From: Candidatus Moranbacteria bacterium GW2011_GWE1_49_15
Lineage (GTDB): Bacteria; Patescibacteriota; Minisyncoccia; Moranbacterales; GWC2-37-73
NCBI GenBank assembly: GCA_001003855.1
Contig: LCPX01000001.1
Coordinates: 1-36,436, forward strand
Length of the DNA: 36,436 bases
Reading direction: 5' to 3'
Shown: in pieces, positions 28,999 through 36,436 of the stretch
How positions within the stretch are numbered: the stretch's first letter is position 1
Layout: every line of letters starts with the position of its first letter
Program-made: the position numbers and the translations under genes
Notes under the pieces: model-generated
Told to the model about the DNA's origin: nothing
Database searches by the model: none
Seen by the model: only the letters and a program-made list of their open reading frames with translations

Positions 28999-30006
28999 CT
29001 ATCTCCATTCGTGCGAATCGAAAGCCCAACTGGACATCATCTTTATATCCTGCCACCTGTAAGGGTCATCCAACAATACGCTGATGATAGTGTGCTTCCT
29101 GGTCTCGTCCTGGGTAACCATCAGAAGGGATTGCCCCGCCAAAGGCGTGAATCCCGTCTTGCACCCAAGAAGATTCGGGACTTCATCCATGACCAAATCC
29201 GTATTCAGGATCGAGTGCTCTATGGCTCCATCCGTAGAATAAATGGGCGTGTTGCTCGGAAGTTTCGATATCCTCCAAATCTCGTCGAATTCCAACGAAT
29301 GCGCGGCTATGCGGGCGATATCATAAGCGGAAGAATAGCAAGTTTCCTCCTTGCCGTCCTTCTCCAAGCCCGACGGAGTGCAAAAATTGGAATCCGTGAG
29401 ACCCATCTCCTTCGCACGCTTGTTCATCATGGCGACGAATTTTTCCTCCGTGCCGCCGATATGCTTTCCGAGAGCCGTCGCGGCGTCGTTCGCGCTGTTC
29501 ATCAGCATGGCCATCAAAAGGCTTCTCACGCTGATCTCCTCGCCGACCTTCAGGCGCTGGCTAATGCAATATCCGGACCTGGGACAACCTATCTTGGTTC
29601 CGATGATATAGACGGCGTCCTCATCTATGATCACCGGTTCGTCGAGATCCTCGACGTTTTCCATGACCATCACGGCGGTCATGAGCTTGGTCAGCGATGC
29701 GATCTGGCGCCTCTGCTTTCCATTGTCATAATGAAGAATGGTCCCGCTTTCGGCGTCCAAAATCAAAGACGCGTGCGCGTTAGGAACGGCCAAATCCTGC
29801 ACGCCCTCTTTCCTTGTAGGCTGGAATTGGGCAGGAGGCAAAACCTTATCCAAAGAAAGCTGCTCCTCCTTCTGAGTCTCGACCCCCTTTACCTGCTCGA
29901 GGACAGCCGGATCCTGCTCTTTTCCCGACGCCCAGTTTCCAGGAAAAACCAAAAAGGAGTTCAAGGGGAAAACGACCGTCATTAACATTAGGACTATGGT
30001 GTTCAT
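28999..30006 (-). CDS. D-alanyl-D-alanine carboxypeptidase (PBP5/6-like, S11 family)
   Basis: Removes terminal D-Ala from peptidoglycan stem peptides outside the membrane. 335 aa. A hydrophobic N-terminal segment (TIVLMLMTVVFPLNSFLVF) exports it. Penicillin-binding motifs are all present: SLTK (about 104-107), S-A-N in MNSANDAATALG, and KTG in LLGCKTGFTPLAG. The upstream ~70 residues after the signal are a flexible Gln/Glu-rich linker. It ends soon after the domain, without the usual PBP5 C-terminal beta domain and amphipathic anchor, so the N-terminal segment may stay as the anchor. The ATG at 30006 is 7 nt past the scpB stop, so the two are likely cotranscribed. Confidence 0.92.
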   Translation of the reverse strand: MNTIVLMLMTVVFPLNSFLVFPGNWASGKEQDPAVLEQVKGVETQKEEQLSLDKVLPPAQFQPTRKEGVQDLAVPNAHASLILDAESGTILHYDNGKQRRQIASLTKLMTAVMVMENVEDLDEPVIIDEDAVYIIGTKIGCPRSGYCISQRLKVGEEISVRSLLMAMLMNSANDAATALGKHIGGTEEKFVAMMNKRAKEMGLTDSNFCTPSGLEKDGKEETCYSSAYDIARIAAHSLEFDEIWRISKLPSNTPIYSTDGAIEHSILNTDLVMDEVPNLLGCKTGFTPLAGQSLLMVTQDETRKHTIISVLLDDPYRWQDIKMMSSWAFDSHEWR

Positions 30007-30013
30007 GATTGGA

Positions 30014-30562
30014 CTATTGCTTCTCAATGATTGAATTTATCCGTTCGTCTACAGACAGTGTACCATACTCCGGGAGATTTTCCACCTTCTCGATCCCTAA
30101 TTTTTTCAAAAAATCGAAAGAAACAGAATACACGAATCCGCGCGCATCTTTGGGGTTGTTCACCCTTTCAGCCAATCCCCTCATGGAAAGATTCCTCAAG
30201 GTATACGAGCAGTTCACCCCCCTGATCGCCTCGATCTCCGCTTTCGAAATAGGACCGCGGTATGCGATGATCGAGAGGACCTCGAGCGCCGCCGATGAAA
30301 GAGGTCCTTCGAGCTCGTTTTTCACCAAACTCTCCACGAATTCCGCGTTCTCGGAAGCCGATACCAATTGGACTTCGCCGCCCTTGGCGATCAACATGAG
30401 TCCGCTGGACGAAGCCGAATATTGCGCGGATAATTCCTCAATGGCACTTTCGATTTCCCCGGATCCAAGCCCGATGATTTGGGCCAGCTTGGAAACCTTG
30501 ATCGGCTCCCCGCTCACGAACAACAGGCTTTCTATGACCGATTTCAATTTGTTCTTATCCAT
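30014..30562 (-). CDS. scpB: Segregation and condensation protein B
   Basis: 182-aa subunit of the SMC-ScpAB condensin, a tandem winged-helix protein that dimerises. Signature segments: KSVIESLLFVSGEPIKVSKLAQI at 6-28, ELSAQYSASSSGLMLIAKGGEVQLVS, and LSSAALEVLSIIAYRGPISKAEIEAIRGVNCSYTLRNL, followed by GRG-like wing (RGLAERV). Normal length. It is 138 nt after scpA, with an AT-rich gap between, and directly upstream of the carboxypeptidase gene. No smc gene is in the window. Confidence 0.93.
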   Translation of the reverse strand: MDKNKLKSVIESLLFVSGEPIKVSKLAQIIGLGSGEIESAIEELSAQYSASSSGLMLIAKGGEVQLVSASENAEFVESLVKNELEGPLSSAALEVLSIIAYRGPISKAEIEAIRGVNCSYTLRNLSMRGLAERVNNPKDARGFVYSVSFDFLKKLGIEKVENLPEYGTLSVDERINSIIEKQ

Positions 30563-30700
30563 AATGTTTTTTTACTGATTTTATTGAAAAATGAAAATTG
30601 TTGATTGGAAAACAGAAAATGGTTCAGGAAATTTGAAATTAGAAACTGGTTCTTTTTTCCGATTTCCGTTTTCTTAAACTACTTTCCAATTTCTTTTCAA

Positions 30701-31411
30701 CTAATTTCTTTCGCTGTGTCTCATCTTTATCTCCTGGAAAATCCCTTCCTGCTCCACATGGACGACCTTCTGCTTCACCAACTCAAGCAAAGCCAGAAAT
30801 GACACGACGACTTCGATGCGGTCGTTCGAAGCGGCCACCATTTCAGAGAATGTCGAGACCACCTTTCTCCTCAGGGTGTCCTGGAGATGCATAATCCTGT
30901 CCTCCAAGGTCAAAACCTCCTTGACCACTTCTTCCTCCAGTTTTTCCAAAATAGGAATCCCGCCCAGAACCTTTCCGAAGGATTTTTCCAGATCGGCCCC
31001 GCTGATTTTTTCCGGCGGGCAGAAAACCGATTCAAACCCCACGTAACTGTCGCGCGAAAAACAGACCCTGTTCGCGTCGACAAGCTCGGCGATTTTCAAC
31101 GAGATATCCTTGAACTTCCTATACTCCGCCAATTGGTGCTCCAAATCCTTGATTTCCTCCTCTTCCTCCTCGGAAAAACGCAACAGCGGCAACAGCGCTT
31201 TCGATTTTATCAAGATCAGCTTGGAAGCCACGGACAAGAATTGGGAGAGATTCTCCAGCGAGATGTTCTCGCGGTTGCCGATATATTCCAGATACTGGTC
31301 GGCCACGCGCGAAAGGCTCACCCTGGTTATATCCAATTTGTCCTGCTCGATCAGTTGCAGCAAAAGATCCAGCGGCCCTTCGAATTGTTCTATCCTGATG
31401 TTGTATGTCAT
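30701..31411 (-). CDS. scpA: Segregation and condensation protein A
   Basis: Kleisin subunit of the SMC-ScpAB complex (236 aa). The N-terminal part is typical: QFEGPLDLLLQLIEQDKLDITRVSLSRVADQYLEYI and LSQFLSVASKLILIKSKALLP. A Glu-rich stretch (RFSEEEEEEIKDLEHQL) and the C-terminal winged helix (FLALLELVKQKVVHVEQEGIFQEIKM) are as in other ScpA. It starts 9 nt after the MFS gene at 31421-32716, so it may be transcribed with that gene. Confidence 0.93.
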   Translation of the reverse strand: MTYNIRIEQFEGPLDLLLQLIEQDKLDITRVSLSRVADQYLEYIGNRENISLENLSQFLSVASKLILIKSKALLPLLRFSEEEEEEIKDLEHQLAEYRKFKDISLKIAELVDANRVCFSRDSYVGFESVFCPPEKISGADLEKSFGKVLGGIPILEKLEEEVVKEVLTLEDRIMHLQDTLRRKVVSTFSEMVAASNDRIEVVVSFLALLELVKQKVVHVEQEGIFQEIKMRHSERN

Positions 31412-31420
31412 ATGGATTCG

Positions 31421-32716
31421 CTAAAATTTTCCAGTTTTGATCATCTTCCTTATATCGAATCTTCTTTCCAGCGCACGCCAGAAATTCCATCGGTTGCCTG
31501 CCGTTTTCGCCCCGTTCTTGATCATGATTTCCTCTTCGGAAAGATTATCGACCAACCCCATAGCCGGAACGATCCCCAAAAACATCACCATGCCTGTGAA
31601 TATAAACACCGCTTTCATCGAAAAAAACAGCAGGATCAATGAAGCGAACATCGGTCCCAAGATGAACGCCACCGGACTCGCCGTTCGGAAAAAATCAATG
31701 ACGTCGATATCCCCGGCGTCCACTTGTTTATAGAAATACGAATCCCGCAGGATCTCCAATATGGAAGCGCCGACCCTGGTGACCATCAACACCGCCAGCC
31801 AGACGAAAAAACTCGGGCTCTCGATCGAATAGATATAAGTGGTGGAAAATCCCAGCAACAACAGTGAACCGATGATCATCTCCTTCTCGCCGAATTTCCT
31901 ATCGGCCAGCATCCCTGCGGGATATTGCAACACCAAGTACGGCACGTGGATCAAGGAAATAATGAGCCCGATCTGGGCCCAGCTCAGCCCCTGGTTCAAA
32001 AGATAAATGGGCATATAAACGACCATGAGGGTGTAGAAAATTTCCAGGACCGTGGAAACTATATATATGCCCCTCAAATTCTTGTCAGCCATTACCTTTT
32101 TCATCAATTTCCTTATGCCGGGGACTTCGCGCATTTCCGCTTTCATCATCCTGAAATGCAAAAGAGTCACGATGAAAAAGATGGAGTTAAGGAGCATTCC
32201 GAAAAGAAAAACGCTTGGAAATCCGAATTTTCCCAAAAGTTGGGTAGAAACGACCGGTCCGACCATATACCCCAAAGAGTGCGCCACCAAATAAAGACCC
32301 CTGATCCTTCCCGAAACCTTGTCCATGGAAAAGCTTTCCAAGATGATGTCCATCTCCACCCAGGTTATATAGGAAAGCATCAGGAATCCGACCACGAGAA
32401 CGGCGTCGAAACTTGCGACCGGCAGAATTCCCAACATCGTCAAAATCACGATTTTGACGAACTGCAGGACGAAAAATATCCTGGCTTTGCCGAACTTGTT
32501 GATGAGCTTGTGAAAGTTGAGGAGCAGAAAGAAAAGCGCCAGATAAGTGAAAGAATAAACGATTCCCACGTTCGCCTCCCCGACGGACTCTTCCAGGTAA
32601 CTCGAGATGATGTAGTACAAAGAAGAACCCCCGACCCCCATCAGGAATGAGAGGAAAGTGATGAGCTTTATTTTCTTCTTGTCGATCCTTTCGTGGTGTT
32701 TTTTCTTAATAGGCAT
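31421..32716 (-). CDS. MFS transporter, minus-strand
   Basis: Twelve-helix major facilitator protein of 431 aa, unrelated at first sight to the MFS at 14024. The helix 2-3 loop is degenerate (INKFGKARIFF), while the central equivalent LQYPAGMLADRKFGEKEMIIG is better kept. A basic cytoplasmic N terminus (MPIKKKHHERIDKKK) and a basic C-terminal helix (WRALERRFDIRKMIKTGKF) flank the membrane part. The substrate is unknown. It sits between aspS (40 nt upstream) and scpA (9 nt downstream). Confidence 0.82.
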   Translation of the reverse strand: MPIKKKHHERIDKKKIKLITFLSFLMGVGGSSLYYIISSYLEESVGEANVGIVYSFTYLALFFLLLNFHKLINKFGKARIFFVLQFVKIVILTMLGILPVASFDAVLVVGFLMLSYITWVEMDIILESFSMDKVSGRIRGLYLVAHSLGYMVGPVVSTQLLGKFGFPSVFLFGMLLNSIFFIVTLLHFRMMKAEMREVPGIRKLMKKVMADKNLRGIYIVSTVLEIFYTLMVVYMPIYLLNQGLSWAQIGLIISLIHVPYLVLQYPAGMLADRKFGEKEMIIGSLLLLGFSTTYIYSIESPSFFVWLAVLMVTRVGASILEILRDSYFYKQVDAGDIDVIDFFRTASPVAFILGPMFASLILLFFSMKAVFIFTGMVMFLGIVPAMGLVDNLSEEEIMIKNGAKTAGNRWNFWRALERRFDIRKMIKTGKF

Positions 32717-32756
32717 GAGGTTTTCTTTTTGTTTTACTCCTAAAGATTCCGATTCC

Positions 32757-34196
32757 CTAGACGATTTTTTTCTTGGCAGGCTTCTTGTCTTTCGCGGCGA
32801 CCTTCGGGATTTTTATGCCGACCTCGGCGAGCTGCCTTTCTTCGACCGCGCTCGGCGCTCCCATCAGCATGTCTTCCGCTTCGCCGTTTTTGGCGAAAGG
32901 GATCACTTCGCGGATGTTCGGTTCGTTCTGAAGGAGCATAACCAACCTGTCGAATCCGAGGGCTATTCCTCCGTGAGGAGGAGTTCCCATTTCGAAAGCT
33001 TCCAACATATGCCCATATTCCCTCTGCACCCTGTCCTCAGGAATTCCCATGATGTCCAAAACTTTTTTAAGAGCTTCAGGTCTGTGGTTTCGGATGCTAC
33101 CGCCTCCGATTTCATAACCGTTAAGCACGACGTCATATTGCGTCGTCAAAATTTCAGCGACGTCTTTCTTGTCCATCAGCATCCGCATGTGTTCAGGCTT
33201 CGGGGAAGAGAAAGGGTTGTGCGTGAATGTCCAACCCGTGGCGGAATTTTCATCTTTCTCGAAGAACGGGAAATCGACGACCCAGCAGAACGCCAGAAGG
33301 TTCGGGTCGTTCTTGTCGGTCCTGATGTCCGGCCTGTCACTTCCGTATTTCTCCATCGCGTCCTTGTAAGTTATGCGAGGAAAAGGAACCGCCTGGATCT
33401 TCTTTTCAGGATAAAGCTCGGTCACGGTTTTGATGAGCATAGTTTCGATAGTATCCATGACGTCCTCCTGCTCCACGAAGCTCATTTCCAAATCCAACTG
33501 GGTGAATTCCGGCTGGCGGTCCCCACGAGTGTCCTCGTCGCGGAAACACTTGGCGACCTGGAAATACCTCTCGACTCCGGCGGTCATCAGAAGCTGTTTG
33601 TATTGCTGGGGAGACTGTGGAAGAGCGTAGAATTTTCCTTTGTAAATCCTGGACGGAACGATATAATCGCGCGCTCCTTCCGCGGTGGATTTTCCAAGGA
33701 CCGGCGTTTCCACCTCTAAAAATCCCTCCTTTTCCAAGTGGTCCCTGAAAAACTTGGTTATTTTTCCGCGCTGGAAGATATTGCTCTTCATCCTTTCGGT
33801 CCGAAGATCCAAATATCTATGCTTGAGTCTGAGTTCTTCGCTCACGTCCTTGGTATCCTTGTTTATCTCGAAAGGCAACGCCTTGCATTCGTTAAGGATC
33901 AAAAGTTTCTCGACTTCCATTTCCACTCCGCCGGTCACCGATTTCTCGTTCCTGGCGCTCTGTGGCCTTTCCTTCACGGCGCCTTCGATCTCGATCACGA
34001 ACTCGTTGCGGATCTTCTTGGCTTCTTCATAAACTTCCACGTGGTCAGGGATGATCACCGTCTGGATGATTCCGGTCTTATCGCGAAGGTCGATAAAAAT
34101 GATCTTCCCATGGTCGCGGCGGTTATGCACCCATCCGGCCAATTTCACCGTTTCTCCCACATGTTTGACTGTCTCTGCGATAAAAATGCGTTTCAT
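32757..34196 (-). CDS. aspS: Aspartyl-tRNA synthetase lacking the GAD insertion
   Basis: Class IIb synthetase (479 aa). The N-terminal OB fold (VKLAGWVHNRRDHGKIIFIDLRD) binds the anticodon. Then LKHRYLDLRTERM, motif 1 region, FYALPQSPQQYKQLLM, motif 2 FRDEDTRGDRQPEFTQLDLEMSFV, and motif 3 GIALGFDRLVMLL. In ordinary bacterial AspRS (about 590 aa) a GAD domain of over 100 residues sits between YGSDRPDIR and the DFPFFE segment; here only about 15 residues separate them. The C-terminal tail is Lys-rich (AAKDKKPAKKK). Whether it also charges tRNA-Asn cannot be read here. Confidence 0.95.
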   Translation of the reverse strand: MKRIFIAETVKHVGETVKLAGWVHNRRDHGKIIFIDLRDKTGIIQTVIIPDHVEVYEEAKKIRNEFVIEIEGAVKERPQSARNEKSVTGGVEMEVEKLLILNECKALPFEINKDTKDVSEELRLKHRYLDLRTERMKSNIFQRGKITKFFRDHLEKEGFLEVETPVLGKSTAEGARDYIVPSRIYKGKFYALPQSPQQYKQLLMTAGVERYFQVAKCFRDEDTRGDRQPEFTQLDLEMSFVEQEDVMDTIETMLIKTVTELYPEKKIQAVPFPRITYKDAMEKYGSDRPDIRTDKNDPNLLAFCWVVDFPFFEKDENSATGWTFTHNPFSSPKPEHMRMLMDKKDVAEILTTQYDVVLNGYEIGGGSIRNHRPEALKKVLDIMGIPEDRVQREYGHMLEAFEMGTPPHGGIALGFDRLVMLLQNEPNIREVIPFAKNGEAEDMLMGAPSAVEERQLAEVGIKIPKVAAKDKKPAKKKIV

Positions 34197-34214
34197 ATGT
34201 TTTCAAATTTTAAA

Positions 34215-35012
34215 TTATTTCTTCAACAGCTCCCCGACTTTCCTGGAAAGATCGCTCGGGACTATGTGGGTCTTGAGGAAAAACTCCGCGACCCCCATCG
34301 CCTTCACCCCCTCGATTTTTTCATCCGGAACGGATGCTGAAATCGCTATGATAGGGATGTTCTTCGTTTTCTCGTCGGCTTTGAGGCGGGAGATTATCTC
34401 CTCTCCGGTCATCGCCGGCATAACCATGTCCGTGATGATGAGGTCATAGTTCCCGTTCGCCACTTCTTTGATGCCCCAGGCACCGTTATTGGCTTTCACC
34501 ACTTCATATCCGTCATCCTCGAGTTTTTTTCCGAACATTTCCAAAAATATCTCCTCATCTTCTATCAGCAAAAGCTTACCTTTTCTAGCTCCATCCGAAG
34601 AATTACCGTCTTTCCTGTTCCTGTTCTTGTCCTGCTCGGAGTATTGGTTGAGGAGCCTTCGGATTTCCACCACGAGTTCGGACGGCGTATATTGCATCTT
34701 GCCGATGAATCCTTCGGCGCCGTTTTCAAGAGCTTCTTTTTGGACATCGGACGGATTAAGATTGCTGAAAATGATCACTCTTATGTTCTTATCATAGTTT
34801 CCGCTTCTCTTGATTTCCTTCAGCACATCCATTCCGCTCATCTCGGGAAGCACCATATCCAGCAAAACCAGATCGAAATTCTCCATACCCACATATTTGA
34901 GCACCTCTTTCCCGGTTTTCGCGTTGACGAAATCGAAACCGGCCGATTCGAACTTGTTCCGATATATGTCGGCGATCATCTGGTCGTCCTCGACAAGAAG
35001 TATTTTAGCCAT
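34215..35012 (-). CDS. Response regulator with two receiver domains
   Basis: 265 aa: receiver 1 (about 1-120) starts MAKILLVEDDQMI, with the phospho-Asp in LVLLDMVLPEMSG, Ser in IIFSNL and Lys in FIGKMQ. A polar linker with KNRNRKDGNSSDGARK joins receiver 2 (about 140-265), with LLIEDEEIF, the phospho-Asp in LIITDMVMPAMTG, Ser in AISAS and Lys in FFLKTH. There is no DNA-binding or enzymatic output domain, so it probably acts by protein contacts. No histidine kinase is in the window. The start is ATG 35012; an upstream in-frame extension is unlikely. It lies 18 nt upstream of aspS. Confidence 0.92.
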   Translation of the reverse strand: MAKILLVEDDQMIADIYRNKFESAGFDFVNAKTGKEVLKYVGMENFDLVLLDMVLPEMSGMDVLKEIKRSGNYDKNIRVIIFSNLNPSDVQKEALENGAEGFIGKMQYTPSELVVEIRRLLNQYSEQDKNRNRKDGNSSDGARKGKLLLIEDEEIFLEMFGKKLEDDGYEVVKANNGAWGIKEVANGNYDLIITDMVMPAMTGEEIISRLKADEKTKNIPIIAISASVPDEKIEGVKAMGVAEFFLKTHIVPSDLSRKVGELLKK

Positions 35013-35064
35013 AAAAGCGTCCGGTAAAATGTTACTGCGCAAGGAAATTATACTTTAAATCAGG

Positions 35065-35098
35065 CAAAAAAGCAAATGCGGCCGCCAAAAGCAGCCGC
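35065..35098 (-). terminator. Terminator of ispH
   Basis: GCGGCTGC / GCGGCCGC stem (8 pairs, one U-G) with a TTTTG loop, followed by ATTTGCTTTTTT on the minus strand. Confidence 0.8.
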
Positions 35099-35136
35099 GC
35101 TGACGATAACCGGAAAGGCCACGGTCGGGCAAAATC

Positions 35137-36060
35137 TCAAAGCGAGCTTTCGCACCCCGAAGATGTATGCAAAACGCTTTCCCGCTCGCCCATGCCCTTG
35201 ATTTCGGCGATCACCTCGTCGATGACCCAGCTCGGGGTCGAAGCTCCCGCGCTGATCCCGACTTTTTCGCAAGACGAAAACCATTCTTCCTTGAGCTGGT
35301 CTGCCCTTTCGATGAAATAGGTTTCCTCATTGACCCTTTCGGAAATTTCATGCAAGCGGTTCGAGTTCGCGCTTTCAGGCGCGCCGATCACGACCATGAC
35401 GTCGTTTTCCCTGGCCAACTGCTTGACCTCGGTCTGGCGGTGATGGGTAGTAAGGCAGATCGAATCGAAAACCTCAACCTTCGGATACTTCTCCTTGATG
35501 ACATTGGAAGCGTGCTCCACGAATTCCTGATCCTGCGTGGTCTGAGAAAGCACCACAATGTTTCTTTTCGCGTCCAATTCGATATTTTCAAGTTCCTGCT
35601 CGTTTTCCACGAAAACCGCCTTCCGCTGGGCCCACTCATTGATGCCTTTCACTTCCTTATGATCCCTTTCTCCGATTATCACGATCTGGCTCATCTTGTC
35701 GAAAAAGAGCTTGGCCAACCTTTGGACCTTAAACACCCTTGGGCAAGTCGTGTCCACCAAGTCGAATCCGTTTTTCCTGGCCAATTCATAAATTCTGGGA
35801 CCCATGCCGTGCGCCGTGATCACCAAAGTCTTCACTTTTCCTTTGACTTTATCCAGGGTTTCTTCCAAAGTCCCTTCCATCTCGACTTTAAGCACTCCGA
35901 GTTTCTCAATCCTTTTGACCACGTCGTTATTGTGGACCAAAGAACCCAAAACGGCGATCGGTCTTTTGACTTTCGGGTCCTTGGCGATTTTCTCGACCAT
36001 GTCATACGCCCTTCCGACTCCCTCGCAGAACCCGGCATATTGCGAAAGCGTTATCTCCAT
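35137..36060 (-). CDS. ispH: 4-hydroxy-3-methylbut-2-enyl diphosphate reductase
   Basis: Last step of the MEP isoprenoid pathway, giving IPP and DMAPP. 307 aa. The three iron-sulfur cysteines are Cys12 (GFCEGV), Cys106 (DTTCPRV) and Cys202 (SICLTTHHRQ). Substrate-binding His43 (LVHN), His84 (AHGMGP) and His134 (RDHKEVKG) are present, with SANSNRL and GISAGASTPSWV near the C terminus. The Ser-Asn-Ser and RQ elements are intact. Normal length. Single-gene unit with its own terminator. Its product can feed undecaprenyl phosphate for MraY. Confidence 0.94.
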   Translation of the reverse strand: MEITLSQYAGFCEGVGRAYDMVEKIAKDPKVKRPIAVLGSLVHNNDVVKRIEKLGVLKVEMEGTLEETLDKVKGKVKTLVITAHGMGPRIYELARKNGFDLVDTTCPRVFKVQRLAKLFFDKMSQIVIIGERDHKEVKGINEWAQRKAVFVENEQELENIELDAKRNIVVLSQTTQDQEFVEHASNVIKEKYPKVEVFDSICLTTHHRQTEVKQLARENDVMVVIGAPESANSNRLHEISERVNEETYFIERADQLKEEWFSSCEKVGISAGASTPSWVIDEVIAEIKGMGERESVLHTSSGCESSL

Positions 36061-36140
36061 ATATTGAAATAAAATTTAAACTTATTAAAGCTATTTCAAC
36101 CAATATAACCCATTTCCGGCAAAAATGGAATAGTAGCCGT

Positions 36141-36176
36141 TGAAAAACAAAACTCCCCATTTCCATGGAGAGTTTT
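36141..36176 (-). terminator. Terminator of proS
   Basis: AAAACTC-T-CCAT, GGAA loop, ATGG-G-GAGTTTT stem on the minus strand followed by GTTTTTC, 10 nt past the proS stop. The plus strand also reads as a weak terminator. Confidence 0.8.
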
Positions 36177-36186
36177 TCAATTTCGA

Positions 36187-36436
36187 CTATTTTCCAACTT
36201 TAATTTTCTTGAGCATTTCTTCCACTCCCATCACTTCCGCATCCTCCTCGCTTCTCTTTTTCACTTCCACTCCGCCGGCGGAAATCGTCTTGCCACTCAC
36301 CACCACGCGCCACGGAATCCCGATCAAATCCGAATCCGCGAATTTCTCCCCGGCCCTCGCGTCGCGGTCGTCGAAAAGCACCTCGATCCCTTCGCTTTGC
36401 AATTTCTCATAAATCTCCTGAGCTTCCTCATCCTGG
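36187..36436 (-). CDS. proS: Prolyl-tRNA synthetase, C-terminal end (5' part outside the window)
   Basis: Only the last ~82 residues are visible. They match the anticodon-binding domain of class II ProRS: LQSEGIEVLFDDRDARAGEKFADSDLIGIPWRVVVS, then GGVEVKKRSEE and a C-terminal helix. The D-D-R-D, G-E-K-F-A-D-D-like and IGIP motifs are diagnostic of the His/Pro/Gly/Thr anticodon-binding fold, and the order with KFADSDLIG points to ProRS. The stop is TAG at 36187 and an intrinsic terminator follows. Nothing can be said of the catalytic or editing domains. Confidence 0.85.
   Translation of the reverse strand, partial: QDEEAQEIYEKLQSEGIEVLFDDRDARAGEKFADSDLIGIPWRVVVSGKTISAGGVEVKKRSEEDAEVMGVEEMLKKIKVGK

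Noticed and set aside
1-36436. CRISPR arrays, insertion sequences or rRNA genes
   Set aside because: No regularly spaced repeats, transposase motifs or rRNA signatures were found on either strand.

Overview
The window reads as a stretch of chromosome from a Candidate Phyla Radiation (Patescibacteria) bacterium. Evidence for this is the compact single-strand gene layout, small or domain-reduced housekeeping proteins (an aspartyl-tRNA synthetase without the GAD insertion, a 349-residue phosphoglycerate kinase, a variant lysyl-tRNA synthetase motif 3), starts mostly without Shine-Dalgarno sequences, and several conserved proteins of unknown function of a kind I associate with this group. The overall flavour resembles Moranbacteria-like lineages, but that finer placement is an impression, not a demonstration. 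TGA is used as a stop, so this is not one of the UGA-recoded groups. Almost all genes are on the minus strand; only a PEGA-domain protein, a structured RNA and one MFS transporter are on the plus strand.

Layout (minus-strand genes read right to left). 1-2783: seven tightly packed small genes around nucleotide handling (RdgB/HAM1, HD hydrolase, DUF3850/ASCH-like, CYTH, deoxyribosyltransferase-like, Nudix, unknown 118-aa protein), preceded by a 30-bp perfect palindrome. 2870-4939: a second HD protein and lysS. 5156-8593: greA, rseP, frr and a BNR-propeller lipoprotein. 8594-9133: hairpin-rich spacer with tRNA-derived fragments and tRNA-Lys. 9212-13427: small membrane protein, PEGA protein (+), acylphosphatase, a zincin-type metallopeptidase, a ferric-reductase-like membrane protein and an L,D-transpeptidase. 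13639-15208 (+): strong promoter, rod-like structured RNA with terminator, MFS transporter. 15209-20299: the ribosomal operon infA-rpmJ-rpsM-rpsK-rpsD-rpoA-rplQ-rplM-rpsI, followed downstream by two hairpin modules carrying copies of the rpsI 3' tail. 20317-25976: eno, a PfkB kinase, an FtsA-like ATPase and a 645-aa bitopic membrane protein. 26069-30562: membrane protein, pgk, mraY, dacA-type carboxypeptidase and scpB. 30701-36436: scpA, an MFS protein, aspS, a double-receiver response regulator, ispH and the 3' end of proS.

Functionally the window covers translation (ribosomal proteins, Frr, IF-1, Lys/Asp/Pro-tRNA synthetases, tRNA-Lys), transcription (RpoA, GreA), lower glycolysis (Pgk, Eno), peptidoglycan synthesis and remodelling (MraY, DacA, L,D-transpeptidase, with IspH feeding the lipid carrier), and chromosome/division functions (ScpA/ScpB, FtsA-like). 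The least explained parts are the non-coding ones: the hairpin modules behind rpsI, the tRNA-fragment spacer behind tRNA-Lys, and the promoter-RNA-terminator unit ahead of the plus-strand MFS gene.
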